Source: CAYSYM01 sp964435115
Lineage (GTDB): Bacteria; Chloroflexota; UBA6077; CF-72
Assembly (NCBI GenBank): GCA_964435115.1
Contig: CAYSYM010000003.1
Location: 1 to 64,000 of the forward strand
DNA length: 64,000 bases
Direction: 5' to 3'
A program made the position numbers and the translations under genes. Positions 35,916 through 44,526 of the stretch are shown piece by piece. The notes beneath the pieces are model-generated. The model ran no database searches, was not told the origin of the DNA, and was given only the letters and a program-made list of their open reading frames with translations. Each line of letters starts with the position of its first letter. The first letter of the stretch is position 1.

Positions 35916-36076
35916 GGGCCCTCCGGGAAGAAGTCTCGAACGGCCCGATCGGCGCTCCGCCGGATCGATCCCGCCCTGCCCACTCTAGAGACGCCGCATT
36001 ACTCGCCTGTTACCGGTGCATTACTTGACGATTACGACCGGCCCACCGTTCGCAGCCGCGCTTCTGGGCAGCGCCG

Positions 36077-37201
36077 CTACGGGAGCATCCAGGTGGTGTC
36101 GTACGCGCCATCCGGCCTGAAGCGCTGGACGCGACCGTTCCCGGTGTCGGCCACGTAGATCCACCCAGACGTGGGGTCGACCGCGATACCCTTGGGCCCG
36201 AGGAGCTCGTTTTCCCCCTGGCCGCGAGAGCCCCAGGCGAAGAGGAAGCGGCCGTCCGGCCCGAACTTCGCCACCCGGTCGCGTCCATAGTCGGCCACGT
36301 AGAGGCTCCCTTCGCCATCGAGCGCCAGCCCTTCGGGCCGCAGCACCTGGCCCTCGGGCAGGGCGGGGGTGGCGCTCGGGGTGGGGACAGCGCTGGGCGT
36401 CGGCGGGCCACTGGCCGGCGTCGGCCCCCCGATCAGCGCGAGGTAGCGGCCGTCCGGGCCAAATTTCTGGACCCGGTCATTGAAGTGGTCGCTCACATAC
36501 ACGTTGCCCTCGCGGTCGACGGCGACACCAGCCGGCCGCAGGAACTGGCCCTCGGCGCTCCCGGCGCTGCCGAACGCCCGCACCGGCTGGCCGTCCAGCG
36601 AGAAGAGCTGGACGCGGTTGTTGTTGAAGTCGGCCACGTAGATACCCGCTGGCGCGCTCGCCGCCCCGAATGGCGTCTGGAGCTGCCCGGCAGCCGAGCC
36701 GGCGCCGCCCCAGGCGGCGAGGAAGGCGCCTTCGGCGCCGAACTTCTGGACACGGTTGTTCAACTGGTCCACGACATAGACGGCGTTGTGGTCGTCCACG
36801 GCGATGCCGAACGGTCGCGAGAACTGCCCGGGGCCGGTCCCATAGCCACCCCACTGGCCGAGGAGCGTGCCATCCGGGCCGTACTTCAGGACCCGGTCGA
36901 AGGCGTAGTCGGTGACGTACACGTTGCCCTGGCCGTCCACGGCCACACTCGTAGGGGCCGGGGCGCTCTGGGCAAGCCCAGCGCGGGCCGCCTCCAGCCA
37001 GACCTCGCGCCCGTCGCCCGGTGCATCGTCTCCCGCCAGTGCCGCGGGCGCGAGCAGCGTCCAGGCGACGAGCAGGGCGGTGAGGGCGACGCTGGTGAAC
37101 CGCAGGGTCGCCGGAGAGGGCCGATGGAACGTGCGACGCACCCGCATGCCGAGCCACCTGGAGAGGCGGCGCGACGCGCTCGGGAGCCGGCGGTGTCTCA
37201 T
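36077..37201 (-). CDS. Exported NHL-repeat beta-propeller protein
   Basis: A 374-residue protein with a signal segment (about 34-56, ending ALAGDD) and six NHL repeats of the pattern GxxVDxxGNVYVxDxxNxRVQKFxxDG. One Pro/Thr-rich insert (TPASGPPTPSAVPTPSATPA) lies between repeats 4 and 5. NHL propellers bind proteins, glycans or nucleic acids. Its ATG at 37201 overlaps the kinase stop as ATGA, so it is translationally coupled to the two-component system and could be its sensor partner or output. The exact role is unknown. Confidence 0.85.
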   Translation of the reverse strand: MRHRRLPSASRRLSRWLGMRVRRTFHRPSPATLRFTSVALTALLVAWTLLAPAALAGDDAPGDGREVWLEAARAGLAQSAPAPTSVAVDGQGNVYVTDYAFDRVLKYGPDGTLLGQWGGYGTGPGQFSRPFGIAVDDHNAVYVVDQLNNRVQKFGAEGAFLAAWGGAGSAAGQLQTPFGAASAPAGIYVADFNNNRVQLFSLDGQPVRAFGSAGSAEGQFLRPAGVAVDREGNVYVSDHFNDRVQKFGPDGRYLALIGGPTPASGPPTPSAVPTPSATPALPEGQVLRPEGLALDGEGSLYVADYGRDRVAKFGPDGRFLFAWGSRGQGENELLGPKGIAVDPTSGWIYVADTGNGRVQRFRPDGAYDTTWMLP

Positions 37202-38829
37202 CGCGGCGCTCCCTCGGGCCGGGGTGCCACGACGGGAACGCTCTCGGCCACCGAGAAGCTGGCCCGATGAGTGCGGCGCGGCCGCCGCCCTGGCCAGGCG
37301 GGCTGGGGCGATTCCCAGGACAGCAGGGGCAGGCGCACCCGGAAGGTGCTGCCACGGCTGAGGCCCTCGCTGAGCGCCTCGACGGCGCCTCCGTGCGCCT
37401 GGGCCACGTACTGGGCGATGGGTAGGCCAAGCCCGGTCCCTCCGCCAGCACTCTGGCGCGGCCGCGCCCGATCGACGCGGTAGAAGCGTTCGAAGAGGTG
37501 CGGCAGGTGTTCCGGCGCGATCCCGATGCCCGAGTCGGCGACGGTGAGGACGGCGGTGGCCATGGACGTCTCAGCGGAGGGTGAACGATCCGGGGGGGAG
37601 GGATGTTGCAGCCGGAGGCGGGCCGGCGCGACCGCCACGCTGACCTCGATGCGCCCATCCTCGAGCGTGTAGCGGACGGCGTTCTCCACCAGGTTCGCCA
37701 CGAGCTGCTTCAGCCGGTCCGGGTCGCCGAGCACAGCCACCTTGCCCTCGCTCGTCGCGGATAGCGAGCGCGCGCCGGCGATCGGGCGGAACCGATCCAC
37801 GACCTCGGCGGCGAGCTGGCCCAGGTCGACCGCCTCCCACCGCAGGTCGGGGAGCTGGCCGGCATCGGCCCGCGCGAGCAGCAGCAGGTCGTCGACCAGC
37901 CGTCCCATCCGGGCCACCTCCTCTTCGGCCTCGTCGGCGGCCTCACGGCGGGCCTGCTCGGGCACACCCGCCCGCCGCAGCAGGGCCAGGTTCCCGCGGA
38001 TGACCGTGAGGGGGTTACGCAGCTCGTGGGAGGTGTCGGCCAGCAGGCGTCGCTGCGACTCGAGGAGCTGCTCGAGGCGGGCGATCATATCGTTGAAGGT
38101 GTGGGCGAGGAAGAACAGCTCGTCGCCGCGACCGATGTGCGGGCGAGCCACCGCCAGCCGCTGGCGGTAGTCGCCGGTGGCGGCGATATGGCGGGCGGTC
38201 TCGGTGATCCGCGCCACCGGGCTCAGTGTCCGCTGGGTGAACAGCCAGCCGGCCGCCATGGCGAGCAAGAGCGCACTGGCGCCGGCGGAGAGGAGGAGGC
38301 CGGCCACGGCCGCCATGGTGCTCTGGATGGGAGCGAGCGACTGCCCCACCTGGACGGCGCCTACCACTTCGCCGTTGACGAGCAGGGGCACCGTCAGGAC
38401 GCGCACGTCCGTATCACCCATGGGGATGTCGTCCAGACTCTCCTGGCCTCGGCGTAGGGCCTCCCGACTGGCCGGTGCCACCGGGAGGCGGCCGCCGGGC
38501 AGGTTGGGCGGGGGGGCGATCACGTCGCCCCGGGCGTCGAGCACCTGGGGATAGATGCCCGGGGCGACGAACTCGTCGAGCGGCCGCGCCTCGACCCGGC
38601 CGGGTGGCACATCTTCGGGCTGGAGGAGGCCCAGGTTCGGGCCGAGGAAGCTGCGGCGGATCTGGTCGGCCCGCAGGTGCAGCGCCTCATTCGTCCCGCG
38701 CTGGAGAGACTGGTCCAGGGTGAAGTACAGCAGCGTGCTGAACCCGAGGAGGGTGAGCGCCAGCAGCGCTCCGTACCAGAGCGTGAGGCGGGTGCGCAGG
38801 GAGACGCCCAGCCGCGGGAGGCGGATCAC
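37198..38829 (-). CDS. Sensor histidine kinase (HAMP, HisKA, HATPase)
   Basis: A 543-residue kinase. TM1 (about 15-37) and TM2 (about 171-197) bracket an extracytoplasmic sensor domain; HAMP follows (about 198-255), then HisKA with H268 (LLADTSHELRNPLTVIRGN) and HATPase with NLVENAVRYT, DSGIGI and GGGTGLGLPIA. The GTG start at 38829 overlaps the regulator's stop codon (GTGA). The C-terminal 30 residues are Arg/Pro-rich. Operon: regulator, kinase, NHL protein, each overlapping the next by four bases. The signal is unknown. Confidence 0.93.
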   Translation of the reverse strand: MIRLPRLGVSLRTRLTLWYGALLALTLLGFSTLLYFTLDQSLQRGTNEALHLRADQIRRSFLGPNLGLLQPEDVPPGRVEARPLDEFVAPGIYPQVLDARGDVIAPPPNLPGGRLPVAPASREALRRGQESLDDIPMGDTDVRVLTVPLLVNGEVVGAVQVGQSLAPIQSTMAAVAGLLLSAGASALLLAMAAGWLFTQRTLSPVARITETARHIAATGDYRQRLAVARPHIGRGDELFFLAHTFNDMIARLEQLLESQRRLLADTSHELRNPLTVIRGNLALLRRAGVPEQARREAADEAEEEVARMGRLVDDLLLLARADAGQLPDLRWEAVDLGQLAAEVVDRFRPIAGARSLSATSEGKVAVLGDPDRLKQLVANLVENAVRYTLEDGRIEVSVAVAPARLRLQHPSPPDRSPSAETSMATAVLTVADSGIGIAPEHLPHLFERFYRVDRARPRQSAGGGTGLGLPIAQYVAQAHGGAVEALSEGLSRGSTFRVRLPLLSWESPQPAWPGRRPRRTHRASFSVAESVPVVAPRPEGAPR

Positions 38830-39515
38830 GACCGCAGCATGTACCCGGCGCCCCGCACGGTCTGGATGATCCGGGGGCGTCCACCTGCTTCGAGCTTGTC
38901 GCGCAGGTACTTGATTCTGACGTCGACCAGGTTGGATTCGCCCAGGTAGTCGTACCCCCACACCTGCTGCAGGATCTGCTCGCGCGTCAGCACCTGCCGC
39001 GGGTGGCGCAGGAACAACTCGAGGAGCTCGTACTCGCGGTTCGTCAGTTCCAGGCTCACCCCCGCGCGACGCACCTCGCGCGCCGTTGGCACCAGCTCGA
39101 CGTCCTCGAACCGCAGCACCTCGATCTCGCGCGGCTGGACGCGCCGCAGCAGGGCGCGGACGCGCGCGAGGAGCTCGTCGGGGTGGAACGGCTTGACGAC
39201 GTAGTCGTCGGCGCCAGAGTCGAGGCCGGCCACCTTGTCCGTGGCCTCATCGCGTGCCGTGAGCATAAGGATCGGGACGCGGCTCTCCTGCCGCAGCGTG
39301 CGGCAGACGTCGAACCCGTCCCGGCCAGGCAGCATAAGGTCGAGGATGACGAGGTCGGCCCCTTCTCGCCGGATGGCCTGCAGCGCCGCGTCGCCGTCAG
39401 CCGCCAGCGCGACCTCGTAGCCGTCGAGCTGGAGCACGCGCCGCATCATGCTGAGGATGCGCGGGTCGTCGTCCACCACCAGGACACGGGAGGGTGTGGC
39501 TGCAGCAACGCTCAT
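38826..39515 (-). CDS. OmpR/PhoB-family response regulator
   Basis: A 229-residue regulator. The receiver domain has VLVVDDDPRILSMM, D59 (LVILDLMLPGRDG), the Thr in LMLTARD and the Lys in DDYVVKPFHP; the winged helix ends with IIQTVRGAGYMLRS. ATG 39515 is taken; the longer frame to 39563 adds an Arg/Pro stretch. It is first in the regulator-kinase-NHL operon. Its targets are unknown but autoregulation is usual for this class. Confidence 0.93.
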   Translation of the reverse strand: MSVAAATPSRVLVVDDDPRILSMMRRVLQLDGYEVALAADGDAALQAIRREGADLVILDLMLPGRDGFDVCRTLRQESRVPILMLTARDEATDKVAGLDSGADDYVVKPFHPDELLARVRALLRRVQPREIEVLRFEDVELVPTAREVRRAGVSLELTNREYELLELFLRHPRQVLTREQILQQVWGYDYLGESNLVDVRIKYLRDKLEAGGRPRIIQTVRGAGYMLRS

Positions 39516-39877
39516 CGGGACGGGTGGCTCAAGGGGACGGCTCAGGCGTGGCGACCGGCGCAATTATGCCCGCGCGACGCGTCGAGGCAAACGGCGCGCG
39601 ACGCCGGACCCGCCGGGGCGGAAGCCCGCTCGTCAGCGGCCGGGCTGCAGCACGAGCGTCGCGCCACGGCCTGGCCGGCAACCTCCGCCACTCCCACGGC
39701 CCCCAGGGGCGCTCGCGCCGGTCGAGGCTTGGCGCCCCAGGCTCCTGTCCTCCTGCGGCGGGATGGCCGGCGGCGTCCCTCCCCCTCACCTGCCCCAGCG
39801 GACCCCCGAACGCCATCTGCACCGTTGCGGGAGATGGTGTTCGGGGGTGGAGCGCCCAGGCCGTTGCCCCGTCGGCG
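39516..39877. other. Gene-free stretch between the regulator and the secreted protein
   Basis: 362 bp. It contains the upstream region of the response regulator operon and, near its right end, a hairpin listed separately. No gene is seen; the open frames across it are shadows. Confidence 0.5.
39802..39848 (-). terminator. Terminator-like hairpin after the 39878 gene
   Basis: ACCCCCGAACGCCATCT (39802-39818) pairs with 39832-39848 with one mismatch, giving a 17-bp stem with a 13-base loop. It lies about 30 bases past the stop of the minus-strand secreted protein. No T-tract follows, so it may protect the transcript end rather than terminate transcription. Confidence 0.55.
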
Positions 39878-41584
39878 CTAGCCGCGTTCGAAGGCGAAGG
39901 TGAGGTCGGTGCCGGGCAGCTCGGCCGGCCGGCACAGCCAGCGCTCGGCACCCGGGCAGTACTGGGCGAAGTAGCGGCTCCCCTGCGCCTGCTCCCGCAG
40001 GTCGCCCGGCAGGTTCGCCCCCGCCCGCTCCGAGCCCAGCAGGATCTGCTTCAGGTAGTCGGCCAGCAGGATCCCCCGCGTCCCCTGCCCGGCCGTGAAG
40101 TGCATGATCCCGCGCTGGAAGCGCTGGTAGATGAAGTTCGCGTTGGTCGGGTCGGCCTGGGGCCGGCTGATCGGCGCGCCCCACACCTCCAGCGCCAGCA
40201 GCCCCAGGATGCCCGGATCGTCCGTCCCGGCCTGCTCGGGACTGACCGTGTTGAAGAAGGTGGCGCCGAATTGCACCGGCTGGTTGGCGAAGCTGTCCGG
40301 CGCGTTCGCCCGCACGAAGTCCAGGATCGCCGTGGCGTAGTTCGGGTCGAAGACGCGCGGCGTGGCGTTCTTCAGCCCCTCGTCCGGACCCGGGAAGACG
40401 CTGCCGTTGACGCGGGTGTAGGGGAAGATCTCCGGGTCCAGCAGGTTCACCAGCGCCGGGCCGCGGCCGGCGCAGAGCTGCGCCACCTGGCGCTGGAAGA
40501 CCTGGACCTGGCAGCCGAGGAAGGTGAACGTGCGGCTGACCGGGAAGCCGAAGGTCTCGATGCGCCCGCGCGCCTGGAAGTACCCCCAGAGCTGGTCGTT
40601 GTCGATCCGGTAGCCCGTCTCGACGAAGTAGCGCTCGTCGCGCGGCACGCTCGGCGGCGTCTGCGGCGTGGCCGTCGGCACCGGGAGCGCCGTCGCCGTG
40701 GGCGCCGGCGTGGGGGTCACCGGTGGCGCGAACGACGGGCTCACGTTGCCGCTGTAGGCGAGCGGCGTCGTGTCGCCGTTGTTCGCGAGGGTGACGTAGA
40801 CCCACTGCGTGCTGGCCAGGTTGACGCGGCGCGAGAGCGTCTCGCCGGACCGCGCCGCCGCGCCGGTCTGCTGCGTCAGGCTGGCCGGGTCCGGGCCGGT
40901 GTAGATGTTCAGGTCGGCGCTGTCGGCGTTCGGCGCGAACGTGGTGCCGACCACCGCGTCGGCGCCCGGGTTGCCGTACCAGAAGCGGTACCAGACGGCC
41001 CGGCGCGGACCGACGCTGCCGAGGATGCCTCCATCCGCACCGACCGTGATCGCCCCCTGGGCGGAGTTGGCGACGGGGCCCGGCGTGGGCGTGGCCGTAC
41101 CGCTGGGCAGGGCCTGGAGCGCGCCCGAGGGCGTGATGGTGCCGACGTAGCTGACCGCGCGGTCGTTGTTGTTGACCACCTGGATGAACAGATCGCGCGG
41201 GCTCGGGTCGCTCACGTCCAGCGCGAGCGAGTTGTTGGTCCGGGTGGGAGTGCTCGGCTCCTGGCGCGGGCTGTCGGGTGGCCCGCTGTAGACGAAGAAG
41301 TCGGTCCGGCCGGCGTCCGCGGGCGTGTAGGTGACGGTAATCGTGGCTACCTGGCTCTCGCCAGCGTAGGCGAAGCGGAACCAGGTGCTCTGCTGCGCCG
41401 CTGTGGTCGCGGTGAACCGTCCGTCACTCCCGATGGGGATGGCGTCGGACGCCGAGGCGCCGGTCTGTGCAAAGGCACTGGAGAGCACGCCCGCGAGGAG
41501 CACGCCCAGCAGCGGGAGGGCGCTCCAGAGAGCGAGACGTCGGTACTGGGGGCGCGACGCCCCCGTTTGCTGGCCGGAAGACAT
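39878..41584 (-). CDS. Secreted protein with two pre-peptidase-like beta domains
   Basis: A 568-residue exported protein: signal peptide about 1-40 (ending SSAFAQ). Two related beta domains (about 43-152 and 168-285) resemble bacterial pre-peptidase C-terminal domains (TWFRFAYAG, VWYRFWYGN). A Pro/Thr linker (TPTPAPTATALPVPTATPQT) precedes a C-terminal region (about 320-568) of unknown fold with FVETGYRI and GYFQARGRIETFGFPVSR. ATG 41584 has an excellent AAGGAGGT nine bases upstream. It is divergent from the 41854 gene, whose ribosome site is nearly the same, so both are probably abundant surface or secreted proteins. Confidence 0.75.
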   Translation of the reverse strand: MSSGQQTGASRPQYRRLALWSALPLLGVLLAGVLSSAFAQTGASASDAIPIGSDGRFTATTAAQQSTWFRFAYAGESQVATITVTYTPADAGRTDFFVYSGPPDSPRQEPSTPTRTNNSLALDVSDPSPRDLFIQVVNNNDRAVSYVGTITPSGALQALPSGTATPTPGPVANSAQGAITVGADGGILGSVGPRRAVWYRFWYGNPGADAVVGTTFAPNADSADLNIYTGPDPASLTQQTGAAARSGETLSRRVNLASTQWVYVTLANNGDTTPLAYSGNVSPSFAPPVTPTPAPTATALPVPTATPQTPPSVPRDERYFVETGYRIDNDQLWGYFQARGRIETFGFPVSRTFTFLGCQVQVFQRQVAQLCAGRGPALVNLLDPEIFPYTRVNGSVFPGPDEGLKNATPRVFDPNYATAILDFVRANAPDSFANQPVQFGATFFNTVSPEQAGTDDPGILGLLALEVWGAPISRPQADPTNANFIYQRFQRGIMHFTAGQGTRGILLADYLKQILLGSERAGANLPGDLREQAQGSRYFAQYCPGAERWLCRPAELPGTDLTFAFERG

Positions 41585-41853
41585 GGACCTACCACCTCCT
41601 TGGGTGCGGGTGTGTCGTTGACGAACCTTTCCGGGGAAGGCGCCGGGACAGCCGGGTCGGGCAAGGGCCGTGCCAGATGCTCTGCCCATTAGAGCGTCGA
41701 GGCAACGCTCCCGCAACAGGGAACGGCGAGCAAGTGGGACGAGTTACGGCATTTCCGCCCGTGTAATCGAAGTGTCATCGTGGAGCCGGTGTCACGCTGT
41801 ACGGCGTGGATCGTTCCATCTACGATGCACAGAGACAAGGAGGTAGTGGAACC

Positions 41854-42744
41854 GTGAGACACGCAGTTGTTAACGGGCGTGGGGGTTTCCGCCGGGTCGG
41901 CGTGCTGGCTGTACTTGTCGCGGTGGCGCTCGGCCTGGGGGCGGCTCCCGTATCCGCGCAGACCGCGGGCTGGAGCCCGGGCCCCAACGCCACGGGCGAA
42001 AACACGTACGATGGGTACATCGATTTCCCACCAGCGGGCGCCAGCATGCCCGCTAACCAGGGGATCCTGCTCAACGGCTGGGTCGTCGACAAGACGGCGC
42101 AGGGCTGGGCCGGCATTGACGAGGTCCACCTCTACGACGGCAGGGCGGGCGAAGGCGGCACCTTCATCACCAGGGGCGTGCCGGCCCTCGACCGGCCGGA
42201 CGTCGGGCTGGCGCTCGGCAACGGCTACTGGGCCGCGTCTGGCTTCATGTTCGCCATCCCTCCGAACACGCTCCAGCAGGGGACGCGCACGCTGACCGTC
42301 TACGCGCGCTCGCCGGCGAAGGGCTGGTGGTCCAAGCAGGTCACGCTCAACATCACCCGCCCCAGCTACCCGAGCGACCCGCTCACGGTGATCGAGGCGC
42401 CGGTGTTGGACGAGAAGGTCCTGACAGACAATGAGTACGACGTCAAGGGCTACTCGCTCGACCGAAACGCGGGCCCCAATGGCGGCACCGGCGTCAGCCG
42501 CGTCGAGGTGTGGATCGGCCAGCGCGACCTCGCCGGCTCGCGCGAGCTGACGCCCGTCTCCACCAGCCTCGAGAGCACCAGGGCGGCGAACTACGGCACC
42601 CAGTTCTCGAAGGGCGGGTGGCAGGTCCGCTTCAATCCGACCAAGTTCAACGCGGGCGACTACTTCCTTTACGTCTACGCGCGCTCGAGCGTGACGGGTA
42701 AGGAGAGCGTCACCTCGGTCCGGTTCCGGATCGAGGAGCCGTAG
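41854..42744 (+). CDS. Secreted protein with Ig-like repeats
   Basis: A 296-residue exported protein: signal peptide about 1-34 (RRVGVLAVLVAVALGLGAA, then SAQ). The mature part seems to be two beta-sandwich units, about 48-165 (GWVVDKTAQGWAGIDEVHLY...TLTVYARS) and 175-295 (GYSLDRNAG...DYFLYVYARS), the latter ending like FN3/Ig domains. The function is unknown. GTG 41854 has AAGGAGGT ten bases before it. It is divergent from the 41584 gene, with a 269-bp shared upstream region in which no clear operator was identified. Confidence 0.7.
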   Translation: MRHAVVNGRGGFRRVGVLAVLVAVALGLGAAPVSAQTAGWSPGPNATGENTYDGYIDFPPAGASMPANQGILLNGWVVDKTAQGWAGIDEVHLYDGRAGEGGTFITRGVPALDRPDVGLALGNGYWAASGFMFAIPPNTLQQGTRTLTVYARSPAKGWWSKQVTLNITRPSYPSDPLTVIEAPVLDEKVLTDNEYDVKGYSLDRNAGPNGGTGVSRVEVWIGQRDLAGSRELTPVSTSLESTRAANYGTQFSKGGWQVRFNPTKFNAGDYFLYVYARSSVTGKESVTSVRFRIEEP

Positions 42745-42766
42745 GGCAGTTCCGCGCTCGCGGTGA

Positions 42767-42802
42767 GGGGCTGGGCCTGGCCAAGCGGCCGGGCCCAGCC
42801 CC
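42767..42802 (+). terminator. Terminator-like hairpin after the Ig-like gene
   Basis: GGGGCTGGGCCTGGCC pairs with 42787-42802 (one G-U pair), 16-bp stem with a four-base loop, 22 bases after the stop codon. No T-tract follows; in this GC-rich genome this is common. Confidence 0.55.
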
Positions 42803-42981
42803 CGCCCTGGCCCCGCGCGCCGGGCGTGGCCCGGGCTCCACTGTCACAGGGGCCCTCGGGGCCACCAGGCCGCGCTTCGTCACCGCTTCGTGATGCGCCG
42901 CGCCGCCGGCTGCAACGCCGGTGTGACACGCGACTCGTAGGCTGGGCGCATGAGGTTCACGCCCCCGGAGTCGTTCCTGCC

Positions 42982-43119
42982 ATGCCCGTGACCGACGGCG
43001 TCTTCCCCCTGCTCATGCTGCTGCTCCTGACGATCTTCGCCGCCGGGGTCGCCCTCGACCACCAGGGCGTGCGCCGGCGGCCCCGGCGGCGCACGCGTCA
43101 CCTGGAGGAGCGCCAGTGA
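42982..43119 (+). CDS. Small single-helix membrane protein
   Basis: A 45-residue protein with one membrane helix (GVFPLLMLLLLTIFAAGVAL) followed by a short basic tail (RRRPRRRTRH). GGAG lies about ten bases before the ATG. Its stop codon overlaps the start of the next gene (GTGA), so the two are translated as a coupled pair. Unrecognised; it could tether or regulate a partner at the membrane. Confidence 0.55.
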   Translation: MPVTDGVFPLLMLLLLTIFAAGVALDHQGVRRRPRRRTRHLEERQ

Positions 43120-43361
43120 GCCTGCTGTGGGTTCGTCCGCTGCACGGGGAAGCGCGCTTCTCCACGGAGGAGCGCCGGCTGCGTGACTTCCTCGCCACGC
43201 CGTCCGGGGTGAGCGAGTCAGCCGCGTCGCTCGCCGTGAAGCTGGGGATGGCACGCGGCCAGTGCAAACGCATCCTCGAGCAGCTCGTCCAGGAGGGCCT
43301 GGTCCGCCGCCGCGACTTCGACGACATCGAGCCGATCTACTACCGCTTCCCAGGACGCTGA
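43116..43361 (+). CDS. Small winged-helix DNA-binding protein
   Basis: An 81-residue protein with a MarR/ArsR-like winged helix: helices about 20-60 (VSESAASLAVKLGMARGQCK, RILEQLVQEGLVRRRD) and a wing ending in YYRFPGR. No ligand-binding domain is present. GTG 43116 overlaps the stop of the upstream membrane gene. It lies next to the catabolic genes that begin at 43372 on the opposite strand and is the only nearby candidate regulator, though no link is proven. Confidence 0.65.
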   Translation: MSLLWVRPLHGEARFSTEERRLRDFLATPSGVSESAASLAVKLGMARGQCKRILEQLVQEGLVRRRDFDDIEPIYYRFPGR

Positions 43362-43371
43362 ACGGCCCGCG

Positions 43372-44526
43372 TCAGTGGTATTCGGTGTGGAGGGCTGGGA
43401 ACGGGAGCGTGCGGGGCGCACTGAGCGCCCCGCTCCGCTTCTGCTCGACGGCGGAGCGCACCAGCGCCGCGTAGCGGTACACGAGGTGCACGAACTTGCC
43501 GTAGGGCGCGGTGAGGAACAGGGCCGCCACCGTTCCCAGGTGCACGGCGAGCAGCGTGCCCATCGCGGCGGTCTCGCGCAGCGCGAGCAGCAGCATCCCG
43601 GTCGCGGCGACCAGGAACAGGACCCACAGGAAGGCGGTGTCCCTGGCGCTCATCTGGCGGTCGGCCGGGGCGCGGTCGCTTCGCCACTTCAGGGCGAGGA
43701 GCCCGGCGGTCCCGACCAGCAGCCCGATCCCGCCGAGTGTGCCCAGCACCACGACCGGGTGCAGCAACGGGTAGGGGGCCGACCAGCCGAGGAAGCGCTC
43801 GTACACGGCGGCGAGCGTCGTCGATGCCAGGTCCAGGAGGAACCCGTAGAAGACGAGGTGGTGGAGCCAGCGGCGCGTCTGGGAGAACCGCTGGTTGGGG
43901 TAGTTGCAGCCCACGCCTCCGCCGCCGAGGTAGGTGAGGCCAAACACGTCCCCTGTCGCCCGGAGGAACGCCGCGAGGCTGATCGGGTCGGCGGGCGAGG
44001 CGCCGATGCTGCGCCAGAAACGGATCAGGCCCACGATCCACACGCCGATCCAGTACGCGGCCAGGGCTGAGAATGGGATGACCATGGCGGCGTAGGCGAT
44101 GACCCGGTAGAACGCCCCTCCCCCCGTGTTCACCGCGAAGGTCGCGGCCGGCCCCGTGATCGCCAGCACGAGCCCCAGCACGAACAGCACGCTGGCCAGC
44201 ATCACCAGGGCCGAGGCGCGTCCGCCGTCTCGGGCCAGGCGCCCCAGGAAGCGCGGCCAGGCGTGCTCAGCGTAGGTCGCGGCCCGCACCTGGGCGAAGA
44301 GCTGCGGCACGTTGACGGCGAACTCGTGGGGCGGGGCGTACTGGCAAGCGTAGTAGCAGTCGCGGCAGTCGAAGCACAGGTTCGCCAGGTACTCGATGTC
44401 CGCCCCGGAGAAGGTCCGCCGCAGCTCGACCGCCGGCCAGACGGCGCAGTAGCCCTCGCAGTAGCGGCAGGCGTTGCAGATCGCCATCTGCCGCGCGGCC
44501 TCCTGGATCAGCTCAGGCGCGGGCAC
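43372..44526 (-). CDS. tcuB: TcuB-like Fe-S/membrane electron-transfer subunit
   Basis: A 384-residue protein. Its N-terminus holds two Cys clusters (C17, C20, C23 and C27: CNACRYCEGYC; then CFDCRDCYYACQYAPP), followed by about six membrane helices. TcuB reoxidises the FADH2 of TcuA in tricarballylate dehydrogenase, passing electrons to the quinone pool. The GTG start at 44526 overlaps the tcuA stop by 14 bases and has GGGAGG upstream. It is the second gene of a tcuA-tcuB operon. Substrate of the complex may differ from tricarballylate. Confidence 0.85.
   Translation of the reverse strand: MPAPELIQEAARQMAICNACRYCEGYCAVWPAVELRRTFSGADIEYLANLCFDCRDCYYACQYAPPHEFAVNVPQLFAQVRAATYAEHAWPRFLGRLARDGGRASALVMLASVLFVLGLVLAITGPAATFAVNTGGGAFYRVIAYAAMVIPFSALAAYWIGVWIVGLIRFWRSIGASPADPISLAAFLRATGDVFGLTYLGGGGVGCNYPNQRFSQTRRWLHHLVFYGFLLDLASTTLAAVYERFLGWSAPYPLLHPVVVLGTLGGIGLLVGTAGLLALKWRSDRAPADRQMSARDTAFLWVLFLVAATGMLLLALRETAAMGTLLAVHLGTVAALFLTAPYGKFVHLVYRYAALVRSAVEQKRSGALSAPRTLPFPALHTEYH

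Noticed and set aside
39494..41692. 732-codon plus-strand open frame opposite the secreted protein
   Set aside because: Random Arg-rich composition; the minus strand has a signal peptide, domains and an excellent ribosome site.
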